Positions 9,179-18,535 of a stretch of DNA of 64,000 bases are shown piece by piece. The position numbers were made by a program, and so were the translations under genes. Below the pieces are notes generated by a model. The model had not been told where the DNA came from. It worked only from the letters and a program-made list of their open reading frames with translations, and did not search any database. The DNA is taken from positions 191,219 to 255,218 of the forward strand of contig NZ_JACHHB010000002.1 of assembly GCF_014202575.1 (NCBI RefSeq), in the 5' to 3' direction. Within the stretch, counting starts at the first letter, position 1. Every line of letters begins with the position of its first letter. The stretch is from Texcoconibacillus texcoconensis. Lineage in GTDB: Bacteria; Bacillota; Bacilli; Bacillales; Salisediminibacteriaceae.

Positions 9179-9357
9179 CGGACATTGATTCCGTTATTTA
9201 CGTGAAAAAGGCTGATTTTGAGCGTTTTGCGGACATGAGTTCCGCTATTTGCAAAAAATCGCCCTTTATTGCATGCAAAAGAGGGGATTAACGGAACACA
9301 TGTCCGTTCGACCTCTAAAAATGGCGTATTTGGCTGAAATAACGGAACGTATGTCCG
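9179..9357. repeat. ~180-bp four-box element, copy A
   Basis: Two boxes CGGACAT-N4-TCCG[T/C]TA (9179, 9230) face two inverted boxes TAACGGAAC-N3-ATGTCCG (9289, 9340). It is almost the reverse complement of copy C (35451-35630), including the sequence between boxes. It lies between fic and the MgtC gene. ORFs drawn across it are artefacts. Confidence 0.93.
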
Positions 9358-9365
9358 TGGCCGCG

Positions 9366-9442
9366 AGACCTGTAATCTCTTCTCAAGTTTTATTACATGT
9401 TCATTACAATTTCGGCTAACGAGATCCGTCCCCACGCTTCAC
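9366..9442. repeat. Dispersed intergenic element, copy 2
   Basis: Contains TTATTACATGTTCATTACAA, then TTCGGCTAACGAGATCCGTCCCCACGC, closely matching 7652-7708. The palindrome is decayed here (GAGATCCGTCCCC). Confidence 0.6.
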
Positions 9443-9465
9443 CCACGCTTCCCCTCCTTCACTCT

Positions 9466-10140
9466 CTAAAGCCCTTCGACTTCGGCGCTTACGACTTTGT
9501 CTAGTTCTTTGATGTTTTCGTAGACGTCTGTGGTGTATCTTTTTTCGTTGATGAAGGCGGTGATGTCCATTTGTTTTTGTTGTTCGTTGATGTCTTTGAC
9601 TTTGACGTGGTGGGTTGTGATGCCGTTTTGTTTCATGTCTTTTAGGATTTTGGTTACGCCACCGTTATATTCTACGATCATTTTGATTTTAATCTTTCGT
9701 TCATTAAGTTTTGCTGGACCGTAGTTTTTGATGAGCCATGGGAGGAAGTTGACGCTGATCATGATGATGACGATCGCGACGACGGCTTCTCTATAAAAAC
9801 CCATGCCGATGGCAATGCCCATGCCTGCTGATGTCCAGACGAGAGCGGCGGTTGTCAGCCCTGAGATGACGTCATTGTTTCTTCGTAGGATGACGCCGGC
9901 GCCTAAAAAGCCGATACCTGAGATAATGTAACTTGGAATACGCCCTGGGTCCATAATTCTTAAATCTGTTGCGGTATAGATGTAGCTCGCTTCAATGGAT
10001 ACGATTGTAAGCAGACAGCTTGTAATAGAAATGGTCAGTAATGTTTTCAGTCCTAAACCTTTCTTCTTGATTTCTCGATCGATACCGATGGCAAAGGCTA
10101 GCAAGGCTGTGATCCCTATTTTTACGTAATATTCCTCCAT
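9466..10140 (-). CDS. MgtC/SapB family membrane protein
   Basis: 224 aa. The N-terminal half is a typical MgtC/SapB membrane domain of four to five helices, including GIDREIKKKGLGLKT and the conserved GIGFLGAGVILRRN...GLTTAALVW stretch. A soluble C-terminal ACT-like domain follows (about 148-224). In other bacteria such proteins affect Mg2+ homeostasis and ATP synthase or K+ transport; the role here is inferred only. GGGAGGGAGAGAG sits directly before ATG 10140. Monocistronic by appearance, since the next gene upstream is divergent. Confidence 0.93.
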   Translation of the reverse strand: MEEYYVKIGITALLAFAIGIDREIKKKGLGLKTLLTISITSCLLTIVSIEASYIYTATDLRIMDPGRIPSYIISGIGFLGAGVILRRNNDVISGLTTAALVWTSAGMGIAIGMGFYREAVVAIVIIMISVNFLPWLIKNYGPAKLNERKIKIKMIVEYNGGVTKILKDMKQNGITTHHVKVKDINEQQKQMDITAFINEKRYTTDVYENIKELDKVVSAEVEGL

Positions 10141-10387
10141 CTCTCTCCCTCCCTTGCTTCATCACTCACTTTACTGAATATTCGTTCTTTTAATCGTGAC
10201 TATTAGTATATAATTAAAGGATATTCAAAAACAAGAAAATTTATTTCCTATTTATGATGTACCCGTTTTTATCATTTTTTGATCATGTTTCCTTGAATGA
10301 AGGTGACGATCTCATGAAACTTGGAAGAAATCCCTGAGGCTTGACAATTGATAATTGTAAGAATTTTGTGATATATTACACGCATAC

Positions 10388-10619
10388 TTTCTTTTTCAGA
10401 AGAATTTAAGTTATAATAGTCAGAATATATTGGCAACTGCATAATCGTCGATCATACATTGAAAATAGGGGTTTTCGGTCATTCTGAATCATCCTTAGAA
10501 AAGATGAGCCCCACCAAAAGTGTTTTTGGTGGGGTTTGTTGTTGTTCTTCAATGTATTTTCAGGATAGGTTCCAGCGTAATGACAGAAACGGACTTCTTG
10601 TTATGAAAGGGGTTTTTCC
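10388..10619 (+). promoter_or_regulatory. Promoter and unidentified leader of the yitJ-metH operon
   Basis: A TATAAT at 10411-10416 suggests a start near 10423. The leader then has a small hairpin (TCATC...GATGA, about 10488-10505), a strong terminator (10509-10547) and 70 nt to the yitJ ribosome site. I looked for the SAM-I (S-box), T-box and cobalamin signatures expected before methionine genes and saw none. It may be an attenuator of unrecognised type. Confidence 0.5.
10509..10547 (+). terminator. Strong intrinsic terminator in the yitJ leader
   Basis: CCCCACCAAAA (10509-10519) pairs with TTTTTGGTGGGG (10523-10534), followed by TTTGTTGTTGTTCTT. It is on the operon's own strand, about 75 nt before yitJ. 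Confidence 0.85.
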
Positions 10620-12470
10620 ATGGGGTTTAGAGATGTTATTGAATCGCGGATTCTCGTTGGAGATGGAGCAATCGGGACGCTCTTATACCAAGACGGAATG
10701 GAAGGTTGTTTTGAGGAATATAACGTGACAGCACCTGATCAAATTCGCGCTGTCCATCAACAATATATCGATGCTGGGGCCGATCTCATTCAGACGAATA
10801 CATATGCTGCGAATTCATTAAAGCTAAGCCGCTATCGTCTTGAACAACAAACAGAAGCGATCAACCGACAGGCAGTTCGGATAGCAAAGGAAGTCGCTCC
10901 AGAAGATGTGTTTGTGTTTGCGACGATTGGCGGGATCGGCAACGCCTTTCAAAATGAATTTGACGTTGATGAGATGCGCCAAAGCCTTGAAGAGCAAGCA
11001 TCCACTTTACTTAATGAGGACGTTGACGGCTTTTTACTGGAGACGTTTTACGATTTAGAAGAACTGACTTTGCTCATTGAGTTTCTGCGCGAACGTACGG
11101 ATAAACCGATCATTGCGCAAGTTTCTATGGGCGATATCGGTGTTTTACAAGGTGGGGTTAAGCTTGAAGACGGCTTAAAGCAAATTGAGAAAGCTGGCGC
11201 TGATGTCGCTGGGGTCAACTGTCGAATGGGCCCGCACCATATGTTGCAATCGTTAGAGGAAGTGCCACTGTTGGACCATGCACATTTATCTGTTTATCCA
11301 AATGCGAGTCTTCCGAATGTGCGTGATGGACGGTTCTTCTATCAGTCCAACCCTGCTTATTTTAAAGAGATGACAAAGCCGCTCGTCGGTGAAGGGGTTC
11401 GACTCATCGGGGGTTGTTGTGGGACGACCCCTGAGCACGTTCGTTCGGTTCGCGAAGCTGTCGACGTCGCGGGGTTGACGCCTATTACGGAGAAAAACGT
11501 GCAAAAGCGCCAAGGACAACCTGTGGCTATGGATGCGGCTCCGCGACAAGATGAGCCGATTCCTGAGATTACGAAAACCCGTACATCGGTGATCGTCGAG
11601 TTAGACCCACCAAAGTCCCTCTCGTTAATCCCTTCATTTATGGAAGGGGCTGAAGTGCTCGCTAAAGCTGGGGCTGATGCTGTTACGCTCGCCGATAACT
11701 CGCTTGCTTCAGCGCGAATTGATAACTTTTCACTTGGCATGCGAATGAAACAAGAAACGAGCGCGCGCCCGCTCTTACACCTCGCCTGTCGTGATCGAAA
11801 TATGATCGGTTTACAATCGCATTTGCTCGGGCTTCACGCTGCGGGGATTCACGATATTTTAACGATTACTGGAGATCCAGCCAAAGTCGGCGATTTCCCT
11901 GGGGCTTCCTCGGTTTTTGACATGTCTTCGCAACATTTAATGAAGCTTGTCAATCAGTTGAACGAAGGGGTGTCCTTTTCAGGGAAGGATATTGGTGAAA
12001 AGACGTCATTTTCTGTCGCGGCTGCGTTCAATGCGAATGCGCGCCGACTCGACCGTGAAGTGTTACGTCTTGAGAAGAAAATTGAAGCTGGGGCCGATTA
12101 TTTTATGAGTCAGCCCGTCTACAGCCCTGAGCGGTTTCAAGAGATTTACGAAGCGACGAAACATTTGCCTGTTCCGATTTTCATTGGGATTATGCCTCTT
12201 GTCAGTGCGCGTAATGCGGAATTTCTCCATCACGAGGTGCCTGGGATTTCACTCACCGATGAGGTGCGCGATCGCATGGCGGCGGTTGCTGGCGACCGTG
12301 AAGCCTCTGAACGTGAAGGCCTTGCGATGGCGAAAGATTTGCTTGATGCGGCGCAGGAATATTTCAATGGCATCTATTTGATTACACCGTTTCTCCGTTA
12401 TCAAATGACGGCTGAACTCACGGCATATGCCTTGAATAAGGAATATGACAACGAAATGACGGTACAGTAA
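10620..12470 (+). CDS. yitJ: Bifunctional homocysteine S-methyltransferase / 5,10-methylenetetrahydrofolate reductase
   Basis: 616 aa. Residues 1-290 are a homocysteine methyltransferase barrel with the zinc ligands in GVNCRMGP and GGCCGTTPEH. Residues about 320-600 are a MetF-type barrel (VELDPPKS, ITGDPAKVGDFPGASS, ADYFMSQPVY) that makes 5-methyl-THF. This is the B. subtilis YitJ architecture and supplies methyl-THF to MetH just downstream (45-bp gap; one operon). GAAAGGGG lies 7 nt before ATG 10620. An unusual terminator-bearing leader precedes it. Confidence 0.96.
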   Translation: MGFRDVIESRILVGDGAIGTLLYQDGMEGCFEEYNVTAPDQIRAVHQQYIDAGADLIQTNTYAANSLKLSRYRLEQQTEAINRQAVRIAKEVAPEDVFVFATIGGIGNAFQNEFDVDEMRQSLEEQASTLLNEDVDGFLLETFYDLEELTLLIEFLRERTDKPIIAQVSMGDIGVLQGGVKLEDGLKQIEKAGADVAGVNCRMGPHHMLQSLEEVPLLDHAHLSVYPNASLPNVRDGRFFYQSNPAYFKEMTKPLVGEGVRLIGGCCGTTPEHVRSVREAVDVAGLTPITEKNVQKRQGQPVAMDAAPRQDEPIPEITKTRTSVIVELDPPKSLSLIPSFMEGAEVLAKAGADAVTLADNSLASARIDNFSLGMRMKQETSARPLLHLACRDRNMIGLQSHLLGLHAAGIHDILTITGDPAKVGDFPGASSVFDMSSQHLMKLVNQLNEGVSFSGKDIGEKTSFSVAAAFNANARRLDREVLRLEKKIEAGADYFMSQPVYSPERFQEIYEATKHLPVPIFIGIMPLVSARNAEFLHHEVPGISLTDEVRDRMAAVAGDREASEREGLAMAKDLLDAAQEYFNGIYLITPFLRYQMTAELTAYALNKEYDNEMTVQ

Positions 12471-12515
12471 CGCGCGATTTCATATTTTCATAAAGGGAAA
12501 GGTGGTTTGTACAGC

Positions 12516-15500
12516 ATGGGTCAATCAGCTTTTGAACAGGCGCTTGAGCGTCGGATTCTCATTCTTGATGGTGGGATGGGGACGATGTTGCAGAATGCGG
12601 ATTTATCGCCGGAGCATTTTGGCGGTGAGGCGTTGGAAGGTTGTAATGAGAAGTTGAATGAGGTGTCGCCTGATGTGATTAGGGAGATTTATCATGATTA
12701 TTTGGCTGCTGGTGCGGATATTATTGAGACGAATACGTTTGGGGCGACGAGTCTTGTGTTGGAAGATTACAATTTGCAAGATGAGGCGTATGAGCTGAAT
12801 CGGCTTGCGGCTGTTGTGGCGAAGGAGGAAGCGGAAAAGTTTAGTTCGAGAGATCGGCAACGTTTTGTTGCTGGTGCGATGGGGCCGACGACGAAGTCTT
12901 TGTCGGTGACTGGTGGGACGACGTTTGAAGCGTTAGCGGAGGCTTATGCGGAGCAAGTCGAGGGGCTGATTGACGGTGGTGTCGATGTGCTGCTTTTGGA
13001 AACGAGCCAAGATATGCGGAACGTGAAGGCGGCGTACGTGGCGATTGAGGAAGTGACGACAAAACGAGGGATTCACATGCCACTGATCGTTTCCGGGACG
13101 ATTGAGCCGATGGGGACAACGCTTGCCGGGCAATCGATTGAGGCGTTTTATATTTCACTTGAGCATATGAATCCGACGGTCGTTGGCCTCAACTGTGCGA
13201 CGGGGCCGGAGTTTATGCAAGATCACTTGCGCTCGCTTTCTGAATTATCAACGACGTATGTGCACTGTTATCCGAATGCGGGGCTTCCTGATGAAGAAGG
13301 TCATTATCATGAAACGCCGCAATCGCTTGCGAAAAAACTTGAGAACTTTGCTGAAAAAGGCTGGCTCAATATTGTTGGTGGTTGTTGTGGGACAACGCCT
13401 GAACACATTCGTGCGATCCGGGAAGTGATCCAGGATTACCCACCGCGTAGAGTGGATGGCGGGCACCCTCATGCTGTTTCTGGCATCGAGCCGCTCGTCT
13501 ATGATGAATCGATGCGGCCGCTCCTCGTCGGTGAGCGTACAAATGTGATTGGTTCGCGGAAATTTAAGCGGTTGATCGCGGAAGATAAGTTTGAAGAGGC
13601 GTCAGAGATTGCTCGTGCGCAAGTGAAAAAGGGGGCGCAAGTTATCGATGTCTGTCTCGCCGATCCTGACCGTGACGAAATGGAAGATATGGAGAAGTTC
13701 CTTTCTTATGTCGTTAATAAGGTGAAAGCACCGCTGATGCTCGATTCGACAGATGAGCACGTCTTAGCTCGTGCGCTTACGTATTCGCAAGGAAAAGCGA
13801 TTATCAATTCGATCAATTTAGAAGATGGTGAAGAGCGCTTTGAAGCGATCGCTCCGCTTGTGCGTCGTTATGGTGCGGCGATTGTTGTCGGAACGATTGA
13901 TGAACAAGGGATGGGTGTCAGTGCCGATCGCAAAGTCGAGATCGCGCGTCGCTCTTATGATTTGCTCGTCAATAAGTACGGGATCGCGCCGCAGGATATT
14001 ATTTTTGACCCGCTCGTCTTCCCTGTGGGTACGGGTGATGAGCAGTACATCGGGTCCGCAGAAGCGACCGTGGAAGGGATTCGTCGCATTAAAGAAGAGA
14101 TGCCTGAGTGTATGACGATTCTCGGTGTCAGTAACGTCTCCTTCGGTCTTCCACCGCTTGGGCGTGAAGTGTTGAATGCGGCGTATATGTATCACTGTAC
14201 GAGAGCAGGGCTCGATTACGCGATCGTTAACACTGAAAAACTCGAACGTTATGGTTCAATTCCTGATGAGGAAAAAGAGCTCGCTGACAAACTGCTTTTT
14301 GATACGAACGATGACACGCTCGCTGCTTTCACAGCGTTTTACCGTGAGAAAAAGCCTGAAGCAAAGGTAGAATCGTCTTCCCTTCCTTTAGAGGAACGGC
14401 TTGCGCTCTACATTGTTGAGGGAACGAAGGATGGCTTGTATGAAGATCTCGATGAAGCGTTAGAAGCTTATGATGACCCGCTTAGTATCATTAACGGACC
14501 ACTTATGAACGGGATGGATAAAGTCGGAAAGTTGTTTAACGACAACGAGCTGATCGTTGCGGAAGTCTTGCAGTCGGCAGAGGCGATGAAAGCAGCTGTT
14601 GCTCACTTAGAGCCACATATGGAAGCAAAAGAGGACGGGGATGATCGCGGTAAAGGGAAGATTTTGCTCGCAACGGTGAAGGGCGATGTGCATGACATCG
14701 GTAAAAACCTTGTCGATATCATTTTAAGTAACAACGGCTTTCAAGTCGTGAATCTCGGCATTAAAGTGACGTCAAACGAACTGATCGAAGCGGTCGAACG
14801 TGAGAAGCCCGATGCGATTGGGTTGTCTGGTCTTCTCGTCAAATCGACGCAACAAATGGTCTTAACGGCAAATGATTTACGCGAGCGGGCCATTGATGTT
14901 CCTATGCTCGTCGGTGGGGCGGCGTTGACGCGAAAATTTACAGAAACGAAGATTACGAAGCAGTACAACGGGCTCGTTCTTTATGCAAAGGATGCGATGA
15001 ATGGTCTAGAGATTGCCAATCAGCTTGCCGACCCCAAAAAACGGGAAGTGCTTGCTGACAATGTGCAAGAAAAACTCGAGAAACGGGCGCGCACGGAAGC
15101 TGAAGCAGCCGCAGGTGGAGGCGCCGGCAACAACGAAGCGGCCACAGCGACGGCCACAAAGGAAAAAGTGCGCACGAGCGTATCTCAAGATGTGCCGGTT
15201 TACCAGCCGGAGGATTTTGAAAAGCATGTGCTACGCAATTACAATTTGACGCATTTGCAGCCGTATGTGAACATGCAGTCGTTAATCGGAAGTCACCTCG
15301 GTGTCCGTGGTAACATTCAGCGGGCCTTGGATCGTGGTGACGAGCGGGCGCGTCGCCTGCTCGAACAAGTGAACGATATGATTACGCGGGGGGAGAAGGA
15401 AGGATTTTTACGTGCGGACGGGCTTTATCAGTTTTTCCCTGCCCAATCGGATGGTGATGATATCATCGTCTATGATCCAGAGGCGCCTGGGGAGAAGGTG

Positions 15501-15995
15501 TTGGAGCGGTTTTCGTTTCCGCGCCAAAGTGAGGCCCCTTTTATGTGCTTAGCTGATTTCCTTCGTCCTGTTGAGAGTGGCGAGATGGATAGTGTCGGGT
15601 TTTTGTCGGTGACAGCGGGGAAAGGGGTCCGCGAGCTGGCGGAAGCTGCGAAAGAAAGAGGAGATTTTCTTGAGAGTCATATGATCCAAGCTGTTGCGCT
15701 CGAGCTCGCGGAAGCCTTTGCCGAGCGGGTGCACCAGTTGATGCGTGATAAGTGGGGCATTCCTGATTCGGCGGATTTGACGATGCAAGATCGTTTTTCG
15801 GCACGCTATCAAGGGATTCGCGTCTCGTTTGGTTATCCTGCTTGTCCGGATTTGGAGGATCAGGAGAAACTGTTTCGTTTGCTTGAGCCGCGTGATATCG
15901 GGGTTGGATTGACGGATGAATATATGATGGAACCGGAGGCGAGTGTGACGGCGATGGTGTTCGCTCATCCGGAGGGGCGCTATTTTAGTGTGTGA
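12516..15995 (+). CDS. metH: Cobalamin-dependent methionine synthase
   Basis: 1159-aa MetH with all modules in order: homocysteine domain (1-310, zinc Cys in GLNCATGP and GGCCGTTPEH), pterin/methyl-THF domain (325-590), B12 cap (about 640-710), B12 Rossmann domain with the cobalt-ligand motif DVHDIGKN (near 725), and the SAM-dependent reactivation domain (about 910-1159, ending EGRYFSV). A low-complexity Ala/Gly/Thr linker (near 870-895) joins the last two. I chose ATG 12516 because AAAGGTGG lies 10 nt upstream; the TTG at 12507 is too close to that site. Codon use is GC-richer than that of many neighbours. It is co-transcribed with yitJ and ended by a strong terminator. Confidence 0.97.
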   Translation: MGQSAFEQALERRILILDGGMGTMLQNADLSPEHFGGEALEGCNEKLNEVSPDVIREIYHDYLAAGADIIETNTFGATSLVLEDYNLQDEAYELNRLAAVVAKEEAEKFSSRDRQRFVAGAMGPTTKSLSVTGGTTFEALAEAYAEQVEGLIDGGVDVLLLETSQDMRNVKAAYVAIEEVTTKRGIHMPLIVSGTIEPMGTTLAGQSIEAFYISLEHMNPTVVGLNCATGPEFMQDHLRSLSELSTTYVHCYPNAGLPDEEGHYHETPQSLAKKLENFAEKGWLNIVGGCCGTTPEHIRAIREVIQDYPPRRVDGGHPHAVSGIEPLVYDESMRPLLVGERTNVIGSRKFKRLIAEDKFEEASEIARAQVKKGAQVIDVCLADPDRDEMEDMEKFLSYVVNKVKAPLMLDSTDEHVLARALTYSQGKAIINSINLEDGEERFEAIAPLVRRYGAAIVVGTIDEQGMGVSADRKVEIARRSYDLLVNKYGIAPQDIIFDPLVFPVGTGDEQYIGSAEATVEGIRRIKEEMPECMTILGVSNVSFGLPPLGREVLNAAYMYHCTRAGLDYAIVNTEKLERYGSIPDEEKELADKLLFDTNDDTLAAFTAFYREKKPEAKVESSSLPLEERLALYIVEGTKDGLYEDLDEALEAYDDPLSIINGPLMNGMDKVGKLFNDNELIVAEVLQSAEAMKAAVAHLEPHMEAKEDGDDRGKGKILLATVKGDVHDIGKNLVDIILSNNGFQVVNLGIKVTSNELIEAVEREKPDAIGLSGLLVKSTQQMVLTANDLRERAIDVPMLVGGAALTRKFTETKITKQYNGLVLYAKDAMNGLEIANQLADPKKREVLADNVQEKLEKRARTEAEAAAGGGAGNNEAATATATKEKVRTSVSQDVPVYQPEDFEKHVLRNYNLTHLQPYVNMQSLIGSHLGVRGNIQRALDRGDERARRLLEQVNDMITRGEKEGFLRADGLYQFFPAQSDGDDIIVYDPEAPGEKVLERFSFPRQSEAPFMCLADFLRPVESGEMDSVGFLSVTAGKGVRELAEAAKERGDFLESHMIQAVALELAEAFAERVHQLMRDKWGIPDSADLTMQDRFSARYQGIRVSFGYPACPDLEDQEKLFRLLEPRDIGVGLTDEYMMEPEASVTAMVFAHPEGRYFSV

Positions 15996-16003
15996 CGTGT
16001 GCA

Positions 16004-16043
16004 AGCGGGCCTGAGGTGTTTACACTTCAGGCTCGCTTTTTTG
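16004..16043 (+). terminator. Terminator of the yitJ-metH operon
   Basis: AGCGGGCCTGAGGTGT and CACTTCAGGCTCGCT form a long, nearly perfect stem followed by TTTTTT. Confidence 0.93.
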
Positions 16044-16051
16044 GTTGTGTC

Positions 16052-16135
16052 TTCTACATAACCTAGAAACGGATGAGGTGGCAGTGCTTGTCTTCTTCTC
16101 AATCACTCAAATGGCATGTTCATTAGTAAGACGAG
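16052..16135. repeat. Dispersed intergenic element, copy 3
   Basis: CGGATGAGGTGGCAG, CTTGTCTTCTTCTCA and GGCATGTTCATTAG follow the order seen at 7618-7664. It lacks the GGGGTCCGTCCCC part. Confidence 0.5.
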
Positions 16136-16192
16136 AATGTTACATAATCCACCTAATTTTGAAGGACAGTAATATCAATAGGAGGTGACATG

Positions 16193-16744
16193 ATGCCAAA
16201 TCCCTTTGAAGCCTTTTGGCAAAGCTTAAAACAAATGACCGATAGTGACGTAGATGCTCCTATGCACGTCGGGGAAGTGATGAATTGTTGGACATACTTA
16301 GCGATGATGAAAGAAATGCTTCGTTACGAAGAGGCTGGCCTCAATATGACATCTGATGAGGAACTTCGGGACATGCTGACAAACGCTCATAAATTGTGCC
16401 AATCCCAAGCCGAACAAATGGAAGCGTTTCTCATTAAAGAGGGTGTGCAAATGCCAGAATCGCCAGCACCCAAACCACAGCAAACGCTTAGCGATATCCC
16501 AGCTGGCATACACATATCAGACGATGAATTAGCCAACGGCGTGTCCATTAAAGTAGCCGCCGCTATCATCGAGTCTGCAACTGGACAATCACAAGCCATC
16601 CGCACAGACCTCGGCATGATGTGGGCGAAAATGCAATCTGAAATGCTTACTTTTAGTACAACATTAAAGTCTTTGATGAAACACCGAGGTTGGGTTAAGG
16701 TGCCACCTTATTATCAACCTTCCGGGAATCGACAAAAAGAATAG
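16193..16744 (+). CDS. DUF3231 family protein
   Basis: 183-aa, mostly helical protein with the features of the DUF3231 group of Bacillaceae: N-terminal PFEAFWQSLKQMTDSDVDAPMHVGEVMNCWTY, a His/Glu-containing helical bundle, and a C-terminal SLMKHRGWVKVPPYY. The group looks ferritin-like, but its function is not established. AGGAGGTGAC precedes two ATGs (16190, 16193); the second has the better spacing. It is followed by its own terminator. Confidence 0.85.
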   Translation: MPNPFEAFWQSLKQMTDSDVDAPMHVGEVMNCWTYLAMMKEMLRYEEAGLNMTSDEELRDMLTNAHKLCQSQAEQMEAFLIKEGVQMPESPAPKPQQTLSDIPAGIHISDDELANGVSIKVAAAIIESATGQSQAIRTDLGMMWAKMQSEMLTFSTTLKSLMKHRGWVKVPPYYQPSGNRQKE

Positions 16745-16758
16745 CGGAAGTCATTAAA

Positions 16759-16796
16759 ATCAGCCGCGACTGAAATCATCACGGCTGATTTTTTGA
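16759..16796 (+). terminator. Terminator of the DUF3231 gene
   Basis: AATCAGCCG and CGGCTGATT form a 9-bp stem followed by TTTTG. Confidence 0.88.
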
Positions 16797-16837
16797 GATG
16801 ACGTTGAGTGAAGTTTCCACGTTCGATTTTTGGTTGT

Positions 16838-16996
16838 GTGGCGCGTAGGTGAAAAGTCCTAATTCGTTCGTAAAATGGTTGATTTCGTTCGTAAGGGAGT
16901 GGTTTTCGTTCGTAAATCAACGATTCTCGTTCGTAAACTGGCAATTTTCGTTCATAAACCAATAATTTTCGTTCGTAACTAGTCTGTTTTACTCAT
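16838..16996. repeat. 21-bp array of the CGTTCGTAAA family
   Basis: About seven units TTTTCGTTCGTAAAC + six variable bases, 21 to 22 bp apart. On the minus strand the frame reads YERK-like 7-residue repeats with no ribosome site. It shares the left half (TTTTCGTTC) with the CTTCAGGTG family. Confidence 0.88.
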
Positions 16997-17021
16997 AAAC
17001 CATCTCCACACAAGTCGTTGA

Positions 17022-17744
17022 TCACAAAATTTTGCTTAGAAATGCTTGTGTTCGGCTATGTTGGGGATCGTTGAAAATCTGTTCTGGGTCGCCTTCTTCG
17101 ATCATATATCCTTCATCCATGAAAATAACCCGATCACCGACTTCACGGGCAAAGCCCATTTCATGGGTGACAACGACCATCGTCATCCCTTCTTTAGCTA
17201 AATCTTTCATTACAGCTAAAACATCCCCGACAAGTTCTGGGTCGAGTGCGGACGTTGGTTCGTCAAACAACATGACGCGTGGATTCATCGCCAATGCGCG
17301 CGCAATCGCAACCCGTTGTTTTTGACCACCAGATAAGCTACGCGGATAATCATTGGCCTTATCAGCAAGTCCGACTTTTTCCAATAAAGAAACCGCTTCT
17401 ATATCGGCTTTTTCTTTCGCTTCCCCTTTTACTTTGATTGGCCCGATCGTCACATTTTCTAGCACAGTCTTATGTGGAAATAAGTTAAAATGCTGAAAAA
17501 CCATCCCTACCTTTGTCCGCAATTGGTTAATGTTCACGCTCGGATCAGCAATATTCTCATCTTCAATCCACACTTCCCCGGAGGTGACTTCCTCAAGTAA
17601 GTTGAGGCAACGTAAAAATGTACTTTTCCCAGAACCTGAAGGTCCGATGACACAAACCACTTCTTGCTCTTTTACTTCCACATTAATGTCTTTAAGAACT
17701 TGCAGATCGCCGAATGATTTATATAAATCTTTGACTTGTATCAT
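17022..17744 (-). CDS. Polar amino-acid ABC transporter, ATPase subunit (GlnQ-like)
   Basis: About 240-aa ABC ATPase energising uptake of a polar amino acid. It has Walker [10 protein letters not shown] (about 34-42), Q-loop [16 protein letters not shown], signature [15 protein letters not shown], Walker B VMLFDEP and H-loop [11 protein letters not shown], all typical of the GlnQ/ArtP/TcyC type. The ATG at 17744 shares one base with the permease stop (TGATG), so the two are translationally coupled. With the permease and binding protein it makes a complete importer. The substrate (glutamine, arginine or cystine) cannot be told from sequence by eye. Confidence 0.95.
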   Translation of the reverse strand: MIQVKDLYKSFGDLQVLKDINVEVKEQEVVCVIGPSGSGKSTFLRCLNLLEEVTSGEVWIEDENIADPSVNINQLRTKVGMVFQHFNLFPHKTVLENVTIGPIKVKGEAKEKADIEAVSLLEKVGLADKANDYPRSLSGGQKQRVAIARALAMNPRVMLFDEPTSALDPELVGDVLAVMKDLAKEGMTMVVVTHEMGFAREVGDRVIFMDEGYMIEEGDPEQIFNDPQHSRTQAFLSKIL

Positions 17745-18424
17745 CACACATCCAACTTCCTTTCATATGCCCGCAAAATAATCATACACGGGATTGTAAT
17801 CGACAAGTACACGAGCCCCATCATAAAGTACGGTTCAAAATAAACACCTGTTGTAGCTACATATTGGCGGCCCATAAATACTGCTTCGCCTGTTGAAATC
17901 ACTGCAAATAATGACGTGTCTTTTAAACTAATGATAAATTGGTTCCCTAATGGGGGAATCATTCTTTTCAACGCTTGCGGCCATATAATGTAGCGCATCG
18001 TTTGGAATGAACTTAAACCGATCGAGCGCCCCGCTTCCATTTGACCTTTGTCGATGGATGCAACACCACCACGTACAATTTCAGCAACATAAGCACCGGC
18101 ATTAATCGCGATCGCAATAATTCCAGCCGTTAAGTGGTCAAATGTAATTCCAAAAAAGTCAGCTAAAGCGAAATAAATAAACAATACTTGTACCAAAATC
18201 GGCGTGCCGCGTATCACTTCAATATAGCAAGTTGCTAAACCGTAGATGATTTTACTTTTTGAAAGTCTAGCTAAACCCGTTACTATCCCTAATATAAGAC
18301 CGAAAAACACACCTATAAACGTGATGTATAATGTGATTTGAATACCTTCAATGAGGTAAGGTAAAACGCCACCCCAATGTGGACTCGTCGTCAACTCCAT
18401 CAAGTGTTCTATCAAATCATGCAT
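17744..18424 (-). CDS. Polar amino-acid ABC transporter, permease subunit
   Basis: 226-aa HisM/GlnP-type permease with five or so transmembrane helices. The characteristic [11 protein letters not shown] motif (about 68-78) and the cytoplasmic ATPase-coupling loop [32 protein letters not shown] are intact. It lies between the binding-protein gene (111-bp gap with a hairpin) and the overlapping ATPase gene. Confidence 0.95.
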   Translation of the reverse strand: MHDLIEHLMELTTSPHWGGVLPYLIEGIQITLYITFIGVFFGLILGIVTGLARLSKSKIIYGLATCYIEVIRGTPILVQVLFIYFALADFFGITFDHLTAGIIAIAINAGAYVAEIVRGGVASIDKGQMEAGRSIGLSSFQTMRYIIWPQALKRMIPPLGNQFIISLKDTSLFAVISTGEAVFMGRQYVATTGVYFEPYFMMGLVYLSITIPCMIILRAYERKLDV

Positions 18425-18464
18425 ATCTCACCCTCATTTCAATATTCCATAGAATCTTAAAACG

Positions 18465-18497
18465 AAAGCGCAACAAGCTAGGCCTGTTACGCTTTTT
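18465..18497 (-). terminator. Intra-operon hairpin between binding protein and permease
   Basis: On the minus strand AAAAAGCGTAACA pairs with TGTTGCGCTTTCG, followed by TTTTAAG. Position and modest T-tract suggest partial termination or 3'-end protection that keeps the binding protein more abundant than the membrane subunits. Confidence 0.65.
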
Positions 18498-18535
18498 AGT
18501 TGATTTCTTTTACAACGAACGTCTATATTCATCAA

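Noticed and set aside
9025-9435. 136-codon minus-strand ORF (and similar ORFs at 35437-35649, 27524-27817, 37982-38269)
   Set aside because: These frames are created by the ~180-bp four-box element (GTHVR / NNGTYVR-type peptides) and lack ribosome sites.
10388-10619. S-box (SAM-I) or T-box before yitJ
   Set aside because: I could not find the S-box core, the T-box AGGGTGG-type sequence or a B12-box in the leader.
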